DNA of 64,000 bases, from the NCBI GenBank assembly GCA_019454105.1, contig CP075364.1:2607362-2671361 (forward strand), written 5' to 3'. Origin of the DNA: Fimbriimonadaceae bacterium (GTDB lineage: Bacteria > Armatimonadota > Fimbriimonadia > Fimbriimonadales > Fimbriimonadaceae). A program made the translations under genes and the position numbers. The notes under the pieces are model-generated. The model was not told the DNA's origin, ran no database searches, and worked only from the letters and a program-made list of their open reading frames with translations. This document shows positions 26,168-35,555 of the stretch, in pieces; position 1 is the first letter of the stretch; each line of letters starts with the position of its first letter.

Positions 26168-27005
26168 AGTCCTGTTTGCCAGCACCGTCACGTTGACCGC
26201 CCCGCTGCTGTTGGCGGCGCTGGGCGGGCTGACCAGCGAGCGTTCCGGGGTCATGAACATCGGTCTTGAAGGCAAGCTCTTGGTGGCGGCCTGGGCCACG
26301 GGCTTTGTCGGGGCCGCCTCCCAGAACCCGCTCTTGGGGTTGCTTGCTGGAATCTGTCTGGCGGTCGCCATGAGCCTGCTCCACTTGCTGCTGACCCAGA
26401 CGTTCCGGATTGATCACATCGTGAGCGGCATGGGGATCAACGCTTTGTCGATCGGTGGCACGAGCTTCGCCTCCAAGGGTCTTGGCGACCGTTCCCAGTC
26501 GGTCGCGGGGGTTTTCTTCCCAGTTTGGATGTATTGGATCCTCGCGGCGGCCGCTGTCTTGGCCCTGGCGCTAGCCCTTGACCGAACCCGTGGCGGACTG
26601 CGCCTCCTTGCGGTGGGGCACGATCCGGACAAGTCTCGCCAGTCGGGCGTGGACGTGGGAGCGGTCCGTCTCAGGGCCCTCCTCGCGACAGGCCTCCTCT
26701 GCGGCCTCGGCGGAGCTTTGATCGTCACCAACGCGACCAGCTTTACCGACGGCATGACTGGGGGAAGAGGCTATATCGCGCTTGCCGCCCTGATCTTGGG
26801 CGGCTGGCGACCGCTGCCGACCCTGGTCGCTTGTTCCGTCTTCGGGTTCGTCATGGCCCTACAACTCCAGCTTCAAGGCTCGGAACTGGCAGGAGCGGCG
26901 GTGCCATCCCAACTGTGGGGCGCGCTGCCCTATCTCGTCACGTTGGTCGCCCTCGTCGGCTTTTTGGGCAAGAGCCAGCCTCCCGCCGGCCTGGGGAGGC
27001 CGTAA
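26160..27005 (+). CDS. ABC transporter permease, nucleoside type (YufQ-like)
   Basis: It has 281 residues and an ATG start. The N-terminus reads TAPLLLAALGGLTSERSGVMNIGLEGKLLV, the same NIGLEG motif as in second permeases of nucleoside importers. FRIDHIVSGMGINALSIGGTS and GRGYIALAALILGGWRP are further family signatures. About eight membrane helices are present. It completes the transporter (ATPase, permease 1, permease 2). The next gene starts one base after its stop, but that product seems unrelated. Confidence 0.92.
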   Translation: MVEVLFASTVTLTAPLLLAALGGLTSERSGVMNIGLEGKLLVAAWATGFVGAASQNPLLGLLAGICLAVAMSLLHLLLTQTFRIDHIVSGMGINALSIGGTSFASKGLGDRSQSVAGVFFPVWMYWILAAAAVLALALALDRTRGGLRLLAVGHDPDKSRQSGVDVGAVRLRALLATGLLCGLGGALIVTNATSFTDGMTGGRGYIALAALILGGWRPLPTLVACSVFGFVMALQLQLQGSELAGAAVPSQLWGALPYLVTLVALVGFLGKSQPPAGLGRP

Positions 27006-27006
27006 A

Positions 27007-28236
27007 GTGGTTTTGTCGGCCCTGCTTTTGGCCGCTTCGACCGACCCGGCAATGTACCTCTTGGAGCGTGTGGCTTCGGCGCACCAGGCCCTCTCCAACT
27101 TTCAGGTGGAGGCAACGAAGACCACCGTGGGTCCGGTCTCGACAGAGACCGAACGGTTCAGAATCCTGGTCGGCTCTGGCTGGGTCGACGTCGACTGGCA
27201 AGGCTCTTCCGTCACCGCGCGATGGTCGGTCCAACGAGAGACAGTCCGGCAGTTGGACCCGAAGACGGGCCAGTACACCGAGTCGCCCCGGGGCGAACGG
27301 AAGGTTGTCGAGGCCCTGAGATCGGAGGCGGGCGGGCTCGACTCGCTCGTTTTCAGCCTGATCGAGCCATCGTCTCTCGCTAAGATCTTCCGCGAGATCG
27401 ACCCGGAAGGCTGGCGGATCGAGGTCAATGGCGTCGAAACCCTCCTGAAAAAGGCCTCCGGTCTCGCCAAGGACGGCATCGGCTGGAACCGTGACTCTCG
27501 TCTGCTCACCCGGTACATCCAGAAGACAGACAAGTTTGGAGTCGAATGGCGGTTGAACCTCCGCTCTGGCCGGACATCGCCGCCGCCTCTCCCGCCGGGC
27601 GCGCACAAAGTGGGAAGGCTCGCGCCCGCGGTCTCCCCCCCGGTCTATGACTCCCAACTGGCCCGCCAAGTCACCGAGACGCTCTTTCGGCGGTACGACC
27701 GGCCAGGACGGCTCGGCTACCGGCTCGCCGAGGGCGAAGGCGAGACCCGGGTCAGGATCGATGGCAGCAAGGTCTGGCAGCGAGACCGCATGGCCGAATG
27801 GACATACGACGGAAAGACCCTCCGGCTCCACAGCCTGGCCCAAGGGTGGGCCTACGATGGTCCGGCCACCGTCTCAGAGGTCATCGACGCGGTGGCCCGT
27901 GCCGGAAGTCGGGTCGATCCTCTTCTCCGGGGCCTCGTCACCGGGAAGAACCCGTTTCGGACGCTCTTCGGCCAAGGAGCCCAGGTCTCGCTTGTCGGCT
28001 CCACCAGCCACAAGGGCGACCCCGCCCATTTGATACAAGCCAAACAAGGGGCCGGTCAGGCGACCCTCGTGATCAGGGCCAGGGACAGCCTTGTCCTGAG
28101 TTCCTTGTTCACTGGCCCGGACGGCCTGGCTGCGCCGACCAAGGTCTATGAACCCGACCCTGGCCCCGTCCCGGCCCTTCAGCTTTCCCCGCGCCTTCGC
28201 CGACTGAGCCGGCAAGAGGCCACGGGCCGAGACTAG
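27007..28236 (+). CDS. Secreted protein, LolA/DUF2092-like tandem beta domains
   Basis: It has 409 residues from a GTG start one base after the permease gene. A weak signal (MVLSALLLAASTDPA) leads into two related halves, at about residues 15-190 and 215-395. Each begins with a helix of the type AMYLLERVASAHQALSNFQVEA or LARQVTETLFRRYDRPGRLGYRLA. A beta sheet with a WVDVDW or VWQRDRMAEWTY strand follows. This resembles outer-membrane lipoprotein-carrier-like folds. No conserved enzyme residue is seen. Its stop overlaps the convergent protease gene by 4 bp. Confidence 0.6.
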   Translation: MVLSALLLAASTDPAMYLLERVASAHQALSNFQVEATKTTVGPVSTETERFRILVGSGWVDVDWQGSSVTARWSVQRETVRQLDPKTGQYTESPRGERKVVEALRSEAGGLDSLVFSLIEPSSLAKIFREIDPEGWRIEVNGVETLLKKASGLAKDGIGWNRDSRLLTRYIQKTDKFGVEWRLNLRSGRTSPPPLPPGAHKVGRLAPAVSPPVYDSQLARQVTETLFRRYDRPGRLGYRLAEGEGETRVRIDGSKVWQRDRMAEWTYDGKTLRLHSLAQGWAYDGPATVSEVIDAVARAGSRVDPLLRGLVTGKNPFRTLFGQGAQVSLVGSTSHKGDPAHLIQAKQGAGQATLVIRARDSLVLSSLFTGPDGLAAPTKVYEPDPGPVPALQLSPRLRRLSRQEATGRD

Positions 28237-29462
28237 CCCCGGTCGAACGTCTGGAGGGCGACGGCCACGGCCCGGTCTTCCTCGCCAAACCTTGCAGGCG
28301 GCGCGCTCAGGTTCGGTTTGAGCCCGTTCCCTTCGATCCGATAACCCTTCTTGGTCACGTAGTCAGTGACCGGGTATTGAAGCATGAATCCGTTCGAGAC
28401 CGGCCTCATGTAGCTGGCCAAGACGGCCCCTGCCGACTGGGCTCCGATAAGGGGCGAGTTCTTGCCTTCCTTAAGTGCGGCCGCCAAGATCTCGCTCGCG
28501 CTTCCCGTGCCGCCGTTGATGAGCACGGCGACAGAGCCCTTGAACTGATCGCTTCGGCTGAAGGGCCTGAGCTTCAGATCGTCCTTGACCCAAGCGGCCA
28601 CGGCTTGGACCGAGTCTCCTTTCCGTTTGGTCGCCTTCTCGTACTCCACGACCCGTGCTTTGGAAACAAAGGTTCCGAGCGGATCGTCCTGGGCGAAAAA
28701 GAAGCTGGCCAAGTGCATCAGGTTCAGAACGAGACCGCCACCGTTGCCCCTCAAGTCAAGAATGATGTTGTCCGCCTTCATCGCCTCTGCCATCAAGTCG
28801 TTCACGCGCTTTTGTTGGTAGCCGAGGTCAAAGGTCGGTATGGTCACGATCGCCGTTTTCGGATTGACCCACTCAAGGGTCTCGGGGATGTCGGTTGAAA
28901 AGGCCTTCCTCACGATTTCGAAGTCCTGCTCCTTGCCGTCCCGGAGGACCGTGACTTTGACTTTCGAGTCTTCTTCGCCCTGCACATCTGCTGGGCTCTT
29001 GACAGGCTTGCCGTCCGCAGCCACGATCAAGTCTCCGGGTTGGATCCCGGCGAGGCTCGCGGGGCCGCCTGGGAACAGTCCCGTCACCCGTATTCCGTTT
29101 GGCTCAAGTTGGATCCTCACCCCCAACCCGACCATCCTCCGGTTCGTGCGTTGCTGAGCCGACTGGGGCGAATACAGCACAATATGACTGAATCCGAACT
29201 CGCGGAGGGCCCCGTTCACGAGCCCCGTGAACTCGACTTGGGTCTCGGCCGCGTCCAAGGCTTTCCGGTGCTTCTTGATCATTTCCGGCCAGCGGTCGAA
29301 ATCGACCCCAGGCACGAACGCGTCTTTCGTGATGACCTTTTCCATCTGGAAAAGGACCTCCGCCTTCTCCTTCATCGAAATCGATGCAGCCTTGGGCTGA
29401 GCCAAGGCGAGGATCGGGGCCAAAGCGGCGATGAAAAGCAAGAGCGCGCGGGACGTTTTCAT
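28233..29462 (-). CDS. S41-family peptidase with PDZ domain (tail-specific protease-like)
   Basis: It has 409 residues with a signal peptide (MKTSRALLLFIAALAPILALA). A PDZ-like module at about residues 125-190 has GLFPGGPASLAGIQPGDLIVAADGKPV. The S41 core is ILDLRGNGGG, then GGTGSASEILAAALKEG, whose serine is the catalytic nucleophile. The lysine normally 25 residues later (in TFGKG) is replaced: the place reads GAQSAGAVLAS. It could work by another mechanism, as in tricorn-like or IRBP-like relatives, or be inactive. It would act on periplasmic or exported proteins. Confidence 0.85.
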   Translation of the reverse strand: MKTSRALLLFIAALAPILALAQPKAASISMKEKAEVLFQMEKVITKDAFVPGVDFDRWPEMIKKHRKALDAAETQVEFTGLVNGALREFGFSHIVLYSPQSAQQRTNRRMVGLGVRIQLEPNGIRVTGLFPGGPASLAGIQPGDLIVAADGKPVKSPADVQGEEDSKVKVTVLRDGKEQDFEIVRKAFSTDIPETLEWVNPKTAIVTIPTFDLGYQQKRVNDLMAEAMKADNIILDLRGNGGGLVLNLMHLASFFFAQDDPLGTFVSKARVVEYEKATKRKGDSVQAVAAWVKDDLKLRPFSRSDQFKGSVAVLINGGTGSASEILAAALKEGKNSPLIGAQSAGAVLASYMRPVSNGFMLQYPVTDYVTKKGYRIEGNGLKPNLSAPPARFGEEDRAVAVALQTFDRG

Positions 29463-29560
29463 GTCGAGTCAGGACCTTCCGACGTTCGTGTTCACCGGAT
29501 TATTACGCTGATTGTTGCCAAGTGAGTGCCCCGGGCGGACTGATGTCTCTACCAGGAATC

Positions 29561-30934
29561 TCAAAGTCCGGGGATCGTCCGAAGCGCGATCTCGAAGTAG
29601 ATAATCAGTCCTGTGGCGTCGACGAAGGTGGTGATGAAGGGTGCGCTCATGACGGCAGGATCGATCCCCACCCGCTTTGCGGCCAGTGGCAGCAGGGAAC
29701 CGATCGTGGCCGCCCAAAGCACGACCGCCGGTAACGCGAGGCCTACCACAAGGCTCAGGCTCCAAGGCGTGTCCCACCAAGTCACCGAACGGGCGAACCC
29801 GACCACGCCGAGAGTCGTCCCGATCATCACGGCCGTCATCAGTTCGCGGCCGAGGACCAGTGCCCAGTCGCGGACGCCGACCTCTCCCAGCGCCAGGGCC
29901 CGGGTGATCGTCGTGGTGACTTGGGACCCGCTGTTCCCGCCAGCCCCAATGATCAAAGGGATGAACGGGACGAGGGCCAACATCCCGATCCCTCCCTTGT
30001 CTTGACCCATCCCTGTATAGTGGCGCATCACAGAGCCTGTGAACGTCTCGGCGACGAAGAGGGCAAAGAGCCAGCCGATCCGCCTCTTATAAAGCTGAAA
30101 CGGGTTCAACGAGAGATAGCTCTCGGCCGGACCGATGACGGCTCCGAGGGCGAGGACGTCCTGTGACTCTGCCTCGCGGAGCACTGTTTGGGCGTCGTCG
30201 CCGGTGAAGATTCCGACCATCCGGCCCCGGCTGTCGATCACGGGAAGAGCGTAGAAACCGTATCTGGCCATCCGTCGGGCCGCTTCTTCGGCTTCTTCGT
30301 CCGCTTTTGCCACCACCGGCTCATCCCGCATGATCTCGACCGCCCTCGTCTTCGGGTCAGCCCGGAGGGCCTTCCGAAGGCTGAACAGCCCTTTGAGATA
30401 GCGGCTTTCATCGACGACATAGATGTCGTTGACCGTTTCGTATTTGTCCTCGCTTGCTTGGCGAAGGTCGGCAAGGATCTGTCTCATGGTCGCCGACTCG
30501 CTGACCTCGAAGAACTTCTCAGTCATGAGCCGTCCGACGCTGTTCTCCGGATAGGCCCGAAGCCGTCTGATCTCTCGGGCGTCCTCGATCGGGATGGAGT
30601 CGAGCAGGGACTCGAAACGTTCGGCCCCGACCTCTTCTTCAAGGTCGAGCGCATCGTCCATCGGAAGCAAGTCGAGATAGGTGGCCAAGACCTCGTCGGG
30701 AAGGTCGGCCGCGTACCGCCGGGCGATCTCAGTCGGCAACTCAACGAGAACGGCCCCACCTTGCTCAGGCTTCAAAAGCCTCAAGACCACAAGGCCCTCG
30801 TCGTCGGAAAGCCGCTCAAGGGCCGAGGCCAGGTCTTCGGGCCGCTCGTCGCAGACGTCCGCGAGCAGTTCAGCGTCATCGGGCGTCTGCGCCAGTTCGC
30901 GCAGTGCGGCCACCAAGTCGGCTCCTTGCCTCAT
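29561..30934 (-). CDS. mgtE: Magnesium transporter MgtE
   Basis: The start is taken as ATG 30934; a TTG at 30943 is possible. It has 457 residues. The N-terminal superhelix (ELLADVCDERPEDLASALERL) is followed by two CBS domains (MTEKFFEVSESATMRQILADLR; MRDEPVVAKADEEAEEAARRM). Five C-terminal membrane helices follow. The pore signature GAGGNSGSQVTTTITRALALGE is clear and selects Mg2+. CBS and N domains close the channel when cytoplasmic Mg2+ is high. It is divergent from tilS with about 65 bp between starts. Confidence 0.95.
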   Translation of the reverse strand: MRQGADLVAALRELAQTPDDAELLADVCDERPEDLASALERLSDDEGLVVLRLLKPEQGGAVLVELPTEIARRYAADLPDEVLATYLDLLPMDDALDLEEEVGAERFESLLDSIPIEDAREIRRLRAYPENSVGRLMTEKFFEVSESATMRQILADLRQASEDKYETVNDIYVVDESRYLKGLFSLRKALRADPKTRAVEIMRDEPVVAKADEEAEEAARRMARYGFYALPVIDSRGRMVGIFTGDDAQTVLREAESQDVLALGAVIGPAESYLSLNPFQLYKRRIGWLFALFVAETFTGSVMRHYTGMGQDKGGIGMLALVPFIPLIIGAGGNSGSQVTTTITRALALGEVGVRDWALVLGRELMTAVMIGTTLGVVGFARSVTWWDTPWSLSLVVGLALPAVVLWAATIGSLLPLAAKRVGIDPAVMSAPFITTFVDATGLIIYFEIALRTIPGL

Positions 30935-30999
30935 CGCACTCAAAACTCCACTGCCCCTCCTTGAAGGCCTAGCCCAGGTTACCGGTACGATGCTTTCTC

Positions 31000-32397
31000 A
31001 TGTCAGGGCCGATCGAAGAGAGGGTGGACCTGTCTTGGTGGACCGAAGGCACCTGTGCCCTTGTTGGGCTGAGCGGTGGGGCCGACTCGGTGTGCCTGAC
31101 CCACCTTCTGGTTGGAAGGGGGGTCTCCATCGTCGCGGGCCACCTTCATCACGGGCAGCGTGTGGAGGCCCAGGGCGAGCTAGAGGCCTGTGCCCGGTTC
31201 GCTGAAGAGCTTGGAGTGCCGTTCGTTTCTGGGCGCGCCGAAGTTCCGCGCTTGGCCCAGGATCTCAAGATGGGGCTCGAGGAGGCGGGGAGGGTCGCCC
31301 GATATCAGTTTTTCGAACAAGCCAGCAGGCAAACAGGATGCGAGTTCATCCTCACGGCCCACACCCTGGACGACCACGTCGAGACCGTTCTTTTGAACCT
31401 GACCCGGGGTTGCGGGCTGAGCGGCATCGCAGGGATCCCCGCCCGGAGGGGACGAATCGTCCGACCATTGCTCGACGTCCGCCGGAGCGAGACCCGGGGC
31501 TACTGCCGAGAACGTGGTCTCTGGTTCCACGACGACCCCGCGAACTTCGACCCGACTTACAGCCGAGTCCGGATCCGACAGCTTGTCGTCCCCGAGTTGG
31601 AGCGGGTGAACCCACAAGTGCATGCCGCCGTCGCAAGACTCGCCCACCTGGCCGACCAGGACGACCAACTGCTCAATGGGATCTCAGCACGAATGTTGGA
31701 AGCTTGTGAGCGCCCTTTGAACGGCCCCTTGAGGTTTCTGACTCAAGATTGCGAGGTCGCTTTTGACCAGCAGGCGCTGGCCAAGGAGCCACCGGCGCTG
31801 GTCTCCCGAGGGCTGAGGCTGGCCGTTGGGGCCTTGGGTGGCGAGCTAGACTTCTCGCAGACCAAGACTGTCCTTCAGAGCCTCGACAAGGGCGAGCCAG
31901 GCTCTGTCACCGCCACGGGCGGCGGCATCGAGACTGTTTGGGACGGTGAATCGGTGCACGTCCTCAAGCGCTTGCCCGAGGAGTTCTACCGCCACCCGCT
32001 CACAATCCCCGGCGAGACGGAGAGCCTGGACTTCGGGTGGCGAATCGTTGCCCACGAAGTGCCTCCTGAGATACCAAGGCCGCTCCCGGGCAGGTTAGAG
32101 GCGGTGATCGACGCCGATGTCGTGGCAGGAGGCCTCGTCATCGGTCCCTCCCGCCCAGGGGACACGATCGCTCCGCTTGGCTTGGGCGGAACCAAGAAAC
32201 TCAGCGACGTCTATCGAGAAATGGGACTGACCGAGGGCGCCAGAAGGCGGCTTCCGGTAGTCTGGGACGACACTGGGTCGGTATGGGTGCCCGGTGGGCC
32301 GCTGAGCGAAAGGTTCCGAGTCACCGAGAATTCGACTCGAGCCCTTCGGATCGCCTTGGTCCCGCCGGACGGACCAAACGAAAGGCCCGGTGCGTAA
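31000..32397 (+). CDS. tilS: tRNA(Ile)-lysidine synthetase
   Basis: It has 465 residues. It converts C34 of the CAU-anticodon tRNA-Ile to lysidine so that AUA is read as Ile. The PP-loop SGGADS is at residues 25-30, followed by GHLHHGQR and HTLDDHVETVLLNLTRGCGLSGI. The C-terminal substrate domain (RPGDTIAPLGLGGTKKLSDVYRE) is present. Upstream, TACGAT near 30988 is a plausible -10. It is followed 53 bp later by ftsH, the same order as in many bacteria. Confidence 0.95.
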   Translation: MSGPIEERVDLSWWTEGTCALVGLSGGADSVCLTHLLVGRGVSIVAGHLHHGQRVEAQGELEACARFAEELGVPFVSGRAEVPRLAQDLKMGLEEAGRVARYQFFEQASRQTGCEFILTAHTLDDHVETVLLNLTRGCGLSGIAGIPARRGRIVRPLLDVRRSETRGYCRERGLWFHDDPANFDPTYSRVRIRQLVVPELERVNPQVHAAVARLAHLADQDDQLLNGISARMLEACERPLNGPLRFLTQDCEVAFDQQALAKEPPALVSRGLRLAVGALGGELDFSQTKTVLQSLDKGEPGSVTATGGGIETVWDGESVHVLKRLPEEFYRHPLTIPGETESLDFGWRIVAHEVPPEIPRPLPGRLEAVIDADVVAGGLVIGPSRPGDTIAPLGLGGTKKLSDVYREMGLTEGARRRLPVVWDDTGSVWVPGGPLSERFRVTENSTRALRIALVPPDGPNERPGA

Positions 32398-32450
32398 CAG
32401 GGGGCCATGGCCGAGCGTAGTCATCGGCAAGAGCCCCGCTTGGTGGAAGA

Positions 32451-34394
32451 TTGAACAAAGGCGCCAGAATTTTCATGCTCACAGTGATGGTGGTGATATC
32501 CGCCGTCCTCCTTGTTAACCTGCTCGGCGGGCCTGGAACCAATCTGGGCGGGCTCGGGACCAGCGAGCGAAAGCTCTCCATCACCGACTTCCGCAAAGAG
32601 GTGGACAGCAAGAACGTCGCGACAGCACGATGGCAGCGGTCGACGATCACTGGCAAGCTGGCGGACGACACCCGGTACACCGTGCGCGTGTTCGATGCTG
32701 GGACTGACGCCGGAAACGATTTGCAAAGAGAGTTAAGGGTCGCCGGAGTCGAGCTGGTGCTCGAAGAGCCGCCCATGTCCGAGGCGCTCGTGCCAATCAT
32801 CGGGATGCTGATCGGGCCACTCTTGATCGTCGTCCTCCTCTGGTACATGTTCAACAGGGCCGCTCAGGCAGGCGGCAACCAAGCCATGAGCTTCGGCCGA
32901 AGCCGGGCAAAAAGGGCGAACGACACTGGCCCCAAGATCACCTTCGAAGACGTCGCTGGAATCGAGGAAGCCAAAGCCGAGCTCTATGAGATCGTCGACT
33001 TCCTCCGCAACACGAAGAAGTATGTCGCGCTCGGGGCCAAGATCCCGAAGGGCATCCTCTTGACCGGCCCTCCGGGCGTCGGCAAGACCCATCTGGCCCG
33101 GGCGATCGCGGGCGAAGCGGGCGTCCCCTTCTTCCACATCAGCGGCTCTGACTTTGTCGAGATGTTCGTCGGCGTCGGCGCCGCCCGAGTGCGCGACCTC
33201 TTCGAGACGGCCAAGGCCCACCGGCCTTGCCTCATCTTTGTCGATGAGATCGACGCGGTCGGCAGGCAGCGCGGCGCCGGACTTGGCGGTGGCCACGACG
33301 AGCGCGAACAGACCCTCAACCAGCTTCTGGTCGAAATGGACGGGTTCGACGCCAACACCGGCGTCATCATGATCGCGGCCACCAACCGGCCCGACGTCCT
33401 CGACCCGGCGCTTCTTCGTCCGGGGCGTTTCGACCGCCAGATCGTTGTCGACGCTCCCGACGCCAACGGCCGGGAAGCGATCCTGAAGATCCACTCGAAA
33501 GGCAAACCGCTCGACCAGACCGTCGACCTGGGCGTCATCGCCAAACGCACGCCTGGGTTCACCGGCGCCGACCTTGCTAATAGCTTGAACGAGGCCGCGT
33601 TGCTCGCTGCCCGAAGGAACAAGAACAAGGTCGGCATGGGCGAAATGGAAGAGGCCCTGGATCGCGTCATGGCCGGCCCCCAACGCCGGAGCCGGGTCAT
33701 GGATGAAGAAGAGCGGGAGGTCATCGCCTACCATGAGGCGGGCCACGCCGTCATCGGAGAGCTTCTTGAACACTGCGACCCGGTGCACAAGATCACGATC
33801 CTCCCAAGGGGCATGTCTCTCGGCTCGACCTGGGCTCTCCCTGAAAAGGACACGTACTTGGTCAGCGAAGAAGAGCTGATGGACGACATCGCCATGTCTC
33901 TCGGCGGGCGAGTGGCCGAAGAAGTGGTCTATGACCGCATCTGGACAGGATCCAGCAGCGACCTCTCTCGAGTCACGAGGATCGCTCGCGCCATGGTTTG
34001 CGAATATGGCATGAGCAAGATTGGGGCCCTGCAACTGGGTCGTCGAGGACGCAACCCGTTCCTGGGCCGCGACTATCACGAGGACCGCGACTATAGCGAG
34101 GAAGTGGCGAAGCAGATCGACGAGGAAGTGCGGCACTTGGTCGACACGGCCCATCACCGGGCCAAGGACATCTTGCTCTCCAACCGGGACAAGCTTGATC
34201 GTGTGGCGAAGGCCCTGCTTGAGCGAGAGACCCTCGATCGCGAGGAGTTCCTCGCCGTCATGGAAGGACGGGAACTGCCCGAACGGGTCGTTCCAACGCC
34301 CTCGGAAGACGAAGACGCCCAAACGGTCTCGGAGCCAAGCGACCAACTATCGAGCGGGTCCACCCCCCCGAGGCTCGAACCCGACCCAGCTTGA
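32451..34394 (+). CDS. ftsH: ATP-dependent zinc metalloprotease FtsH
   Basis: It has 647 residues from a TTG start. It is a membrane-bound AAA+ protease for membrane-protein quality control and regulators. Two membrane helices flank a periplasmic loop: [18 protein letters not shown] and [21 protein letters not shown]. Walker A GPPGVGKT is at 206-213. Walker B reads [10 protein letters not shown], and the second region of homology has LLRPGRFDR. The zinc site HEAGH is near residue 430, with a further Asp ligand region later. The C-terminal tail is long and acidic. Confidence 0.97.
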   Translation: MNKGARIFMLTVMVVISAVLLVNLLGGPGTNLGGLGTSERKLSITDFRKEVDSKNVATARWQRSTITGKLADDTRYTVRVFDAGTDAGNDLQRELRVAGVELVLEEPPMSEALVPIIGMLIGPLLIVVLLWYMFNRAAQAGGNQAMSFGRSRAKRANDTGPKITFEDVAGIEEAKAELYEIVDFLRNTKKYVALGAKIPKGILLTGPPGVGKTHLARAIAGEAGVPFFHISGSDFVEMFVGVGAARVRDLFETAKAHRPCLIFVDEIDAVGRQRGAGLGGGHDEREQTLNQLLVEMDGFDANTGVIMIAATNRPDVLDPALLRPGRFDRQIVVDAPDANGREAILKIHSKGKPLDQTVDLGVIAKRTPGFTGADLANSLNEAALLAARRNKNKVGMGEMEEALDRVMAGPQRRSRVMDEEEREVIAYHEAGHAVIGELLEHCDPVHKITILPRGMSLGSTWALPEKDTYLVSEEELMDDIAMSLGGRVAEEVVYDRIWTGSSSDLSRVTRIARAMVCEYGMSKIGALQLGRRGRNPFLGRDYHEDRDYSEEVAKQIDEEVRHLVDTAHHRAKDILLSNRDKLDRVAKALLERETLDREEFLAVMEGRELPERVVPTPSEDEDAQTVSEPSDQLSSGSTPPRLEPDPA

Positions 34395-34428
34395 GACCTC
34401 GGTACGGTATGATCGTCGCCAGTCACAG

Positions 34429-34773
34429 ATGACTGTCGACGAGCTCTTTGAGCAAGGCTTCGCGTTTCGGTGCGAGGGCCGATACCGCGAGGCAAGAGAA
34501 GCCTTGGAGCAAGCCTTGCGCCTCAACCCTTTCCATGTCAAGAGCCGATGGCAGATGGCTCTCATCTTGGGATTCGAAGGGGACTTCGATGGTTCTCTCG
34601 ACGCGCTCAGGGCCCTTGCGTTCGAAGAACCGGACAACATCGACGTCAAGAACGACCTTGCCATGACCTACATGATGCTGGGGTACATGGAAGAAGCTTG
34701 TGCCGAGTTCCGCGGAATCCTCGCCATCGATCCGAGTCACGAGAACGCTCGGCGGCAGATGGTTTATTGTTGA
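34429..34773 (+). CDS. Tetratricopeptide-repeat protein
   Basis: It has 114 residues, ATG at 34429. Three TPR units are visible: ELFEQGFAFRCEGRYREAREALEQALRLNP, WQMALILGFEGDFDGSLDALRALAFEEP, and NDLAMTYMMLGYMEEACAEFRGILAIDP. TPR units bind other proteins. It starts 34 bp after ftsH. A -10-like TATGAT lies just upstream (34409-34414), so it may have its own promoter as well. Its 3' end overlaps the convergent TSUP gene by 10 bp. Partner is unknown. Confidence 0.85.
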   Translation: MTVDELFEQGFAFRCEGRYREAREALEQALRLNPFHVKSRWQMALILGFEGDFDGSLDALRALAFEEPDNIDVKNDLAMTYMMLGYMEEACAEFRGILAIDPSHENARRQMVYC

Positions 34774-35537
34774 GCCAGCCGCCAGAAGAAGACGCCGGCC
34801 ATCAACAGCCCGTAGACCACGACCAGACGGCGGAGACTGTCCGCTGGCACCTTTTGGGAAGCCCGGGCCGAGACGAAACCGCCCAACACCGCCCCGGCAG
34901 CCAATGAGAGACACGGGATCCACAGCACCAGCCCCTTCCAGACAAAGATTCCCATCGCGACGACGTTGATCACGACTGCGAGCCAGTTCTTCACCGCGTT
35001 CATCTGGTGAATGTCGGCGTCCAGGTACAGAGCCATGGCCGCGAGCATCATGATGCCCATGCCGGCCCCGAAGTAGCCGCCGTAGACACTGATCGCAAAC
35101 TGGAGAAGCAGGCCCAGCATCGGACTCTGGCCGTGCTTGGTGCCAGCGACCCACGCCCGGACTTGGGGCTGGAACGCCAGGAGCAACGTGGCCGTCAGGA
35201 TCAGCCATGGGACCACCGCCTTGAACAGGTCCGCCGGTGTCGCCACCAGGAGCAACGACCCGGCCAGCGCTCCGGCCAAGGTCGGGGGGATCAGTGCGGT
35301 GAGACGCGATTTGAACTCGCCAAGACGGTCGCGATACCCGAAGGCGCTTGACAATGACCCCGGCCAAAGGGCCACCGAGTTGGTTGCGTTCGCCTGGAGC
35401 TCGCCAACCCCCAACCCGATCAAGACGGGAAAGGAGACCAGCGTCCCACCGCCCGCAAAGGCGTTCACGGCCGCGGCCAGAGCCCCGGCGATGAACAGCA
35501 AAGCCAAACCGACGGGAGAGTCTGGACTGAATGGCAC
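34764..35537 (-). CDS. Sulfite exporter TauE/SafE (TSUP) family permease
   Basis: It has 257 residues and about seven to eight membrane helices. The N-terminal signature is ALAAAVNAFAGGGTLVSFPVLIGLGV, followed by NATNSVALWPGSLSSAFGYRDRL, the characteristic TSUP pair. A second repeat reads GGYFGAGMGIMMLAAMALY. Family members move sulfite, sulfoacetate, taurine-derived sulfonates or similar organic anions. The substrate cannot be assigned here. It follows the lipid kinase gene by 18 bp. Confidence 0.9.
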   Translation of the reverse strand: MPFSPDSPVGLALLFIAGALAAAVNAFAGGGTLVSFPVLIGLGVGELQANATNSVALWPGSLSSAFGYRDRLGEFKSRLTALIPPTLAGALAGSLLLVATPADLFKAVVPWLILTATLLLAFQPQVRAWVAGTKHGQSPMLGLLLQFAISVYGGYFGAGMGIMMLAAMALYLDADIHQMNAVKNWLAVVINVVAMGIFVWKGLVLWIPCLSLAAGAVLGGFVSARASQKVPADSLRRLVVVYGLLMAGVFFWRLAQQ

Positions 35538-35555
35538 TGCTCGCGGGTTTACCCG

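Noticed and set aside
32733-34346. Long minus-strand ORF (537 codons) opposite ftsH
   Set aside because: Shadow of ftsH; no motif, no ribosome site and no separate promoter.
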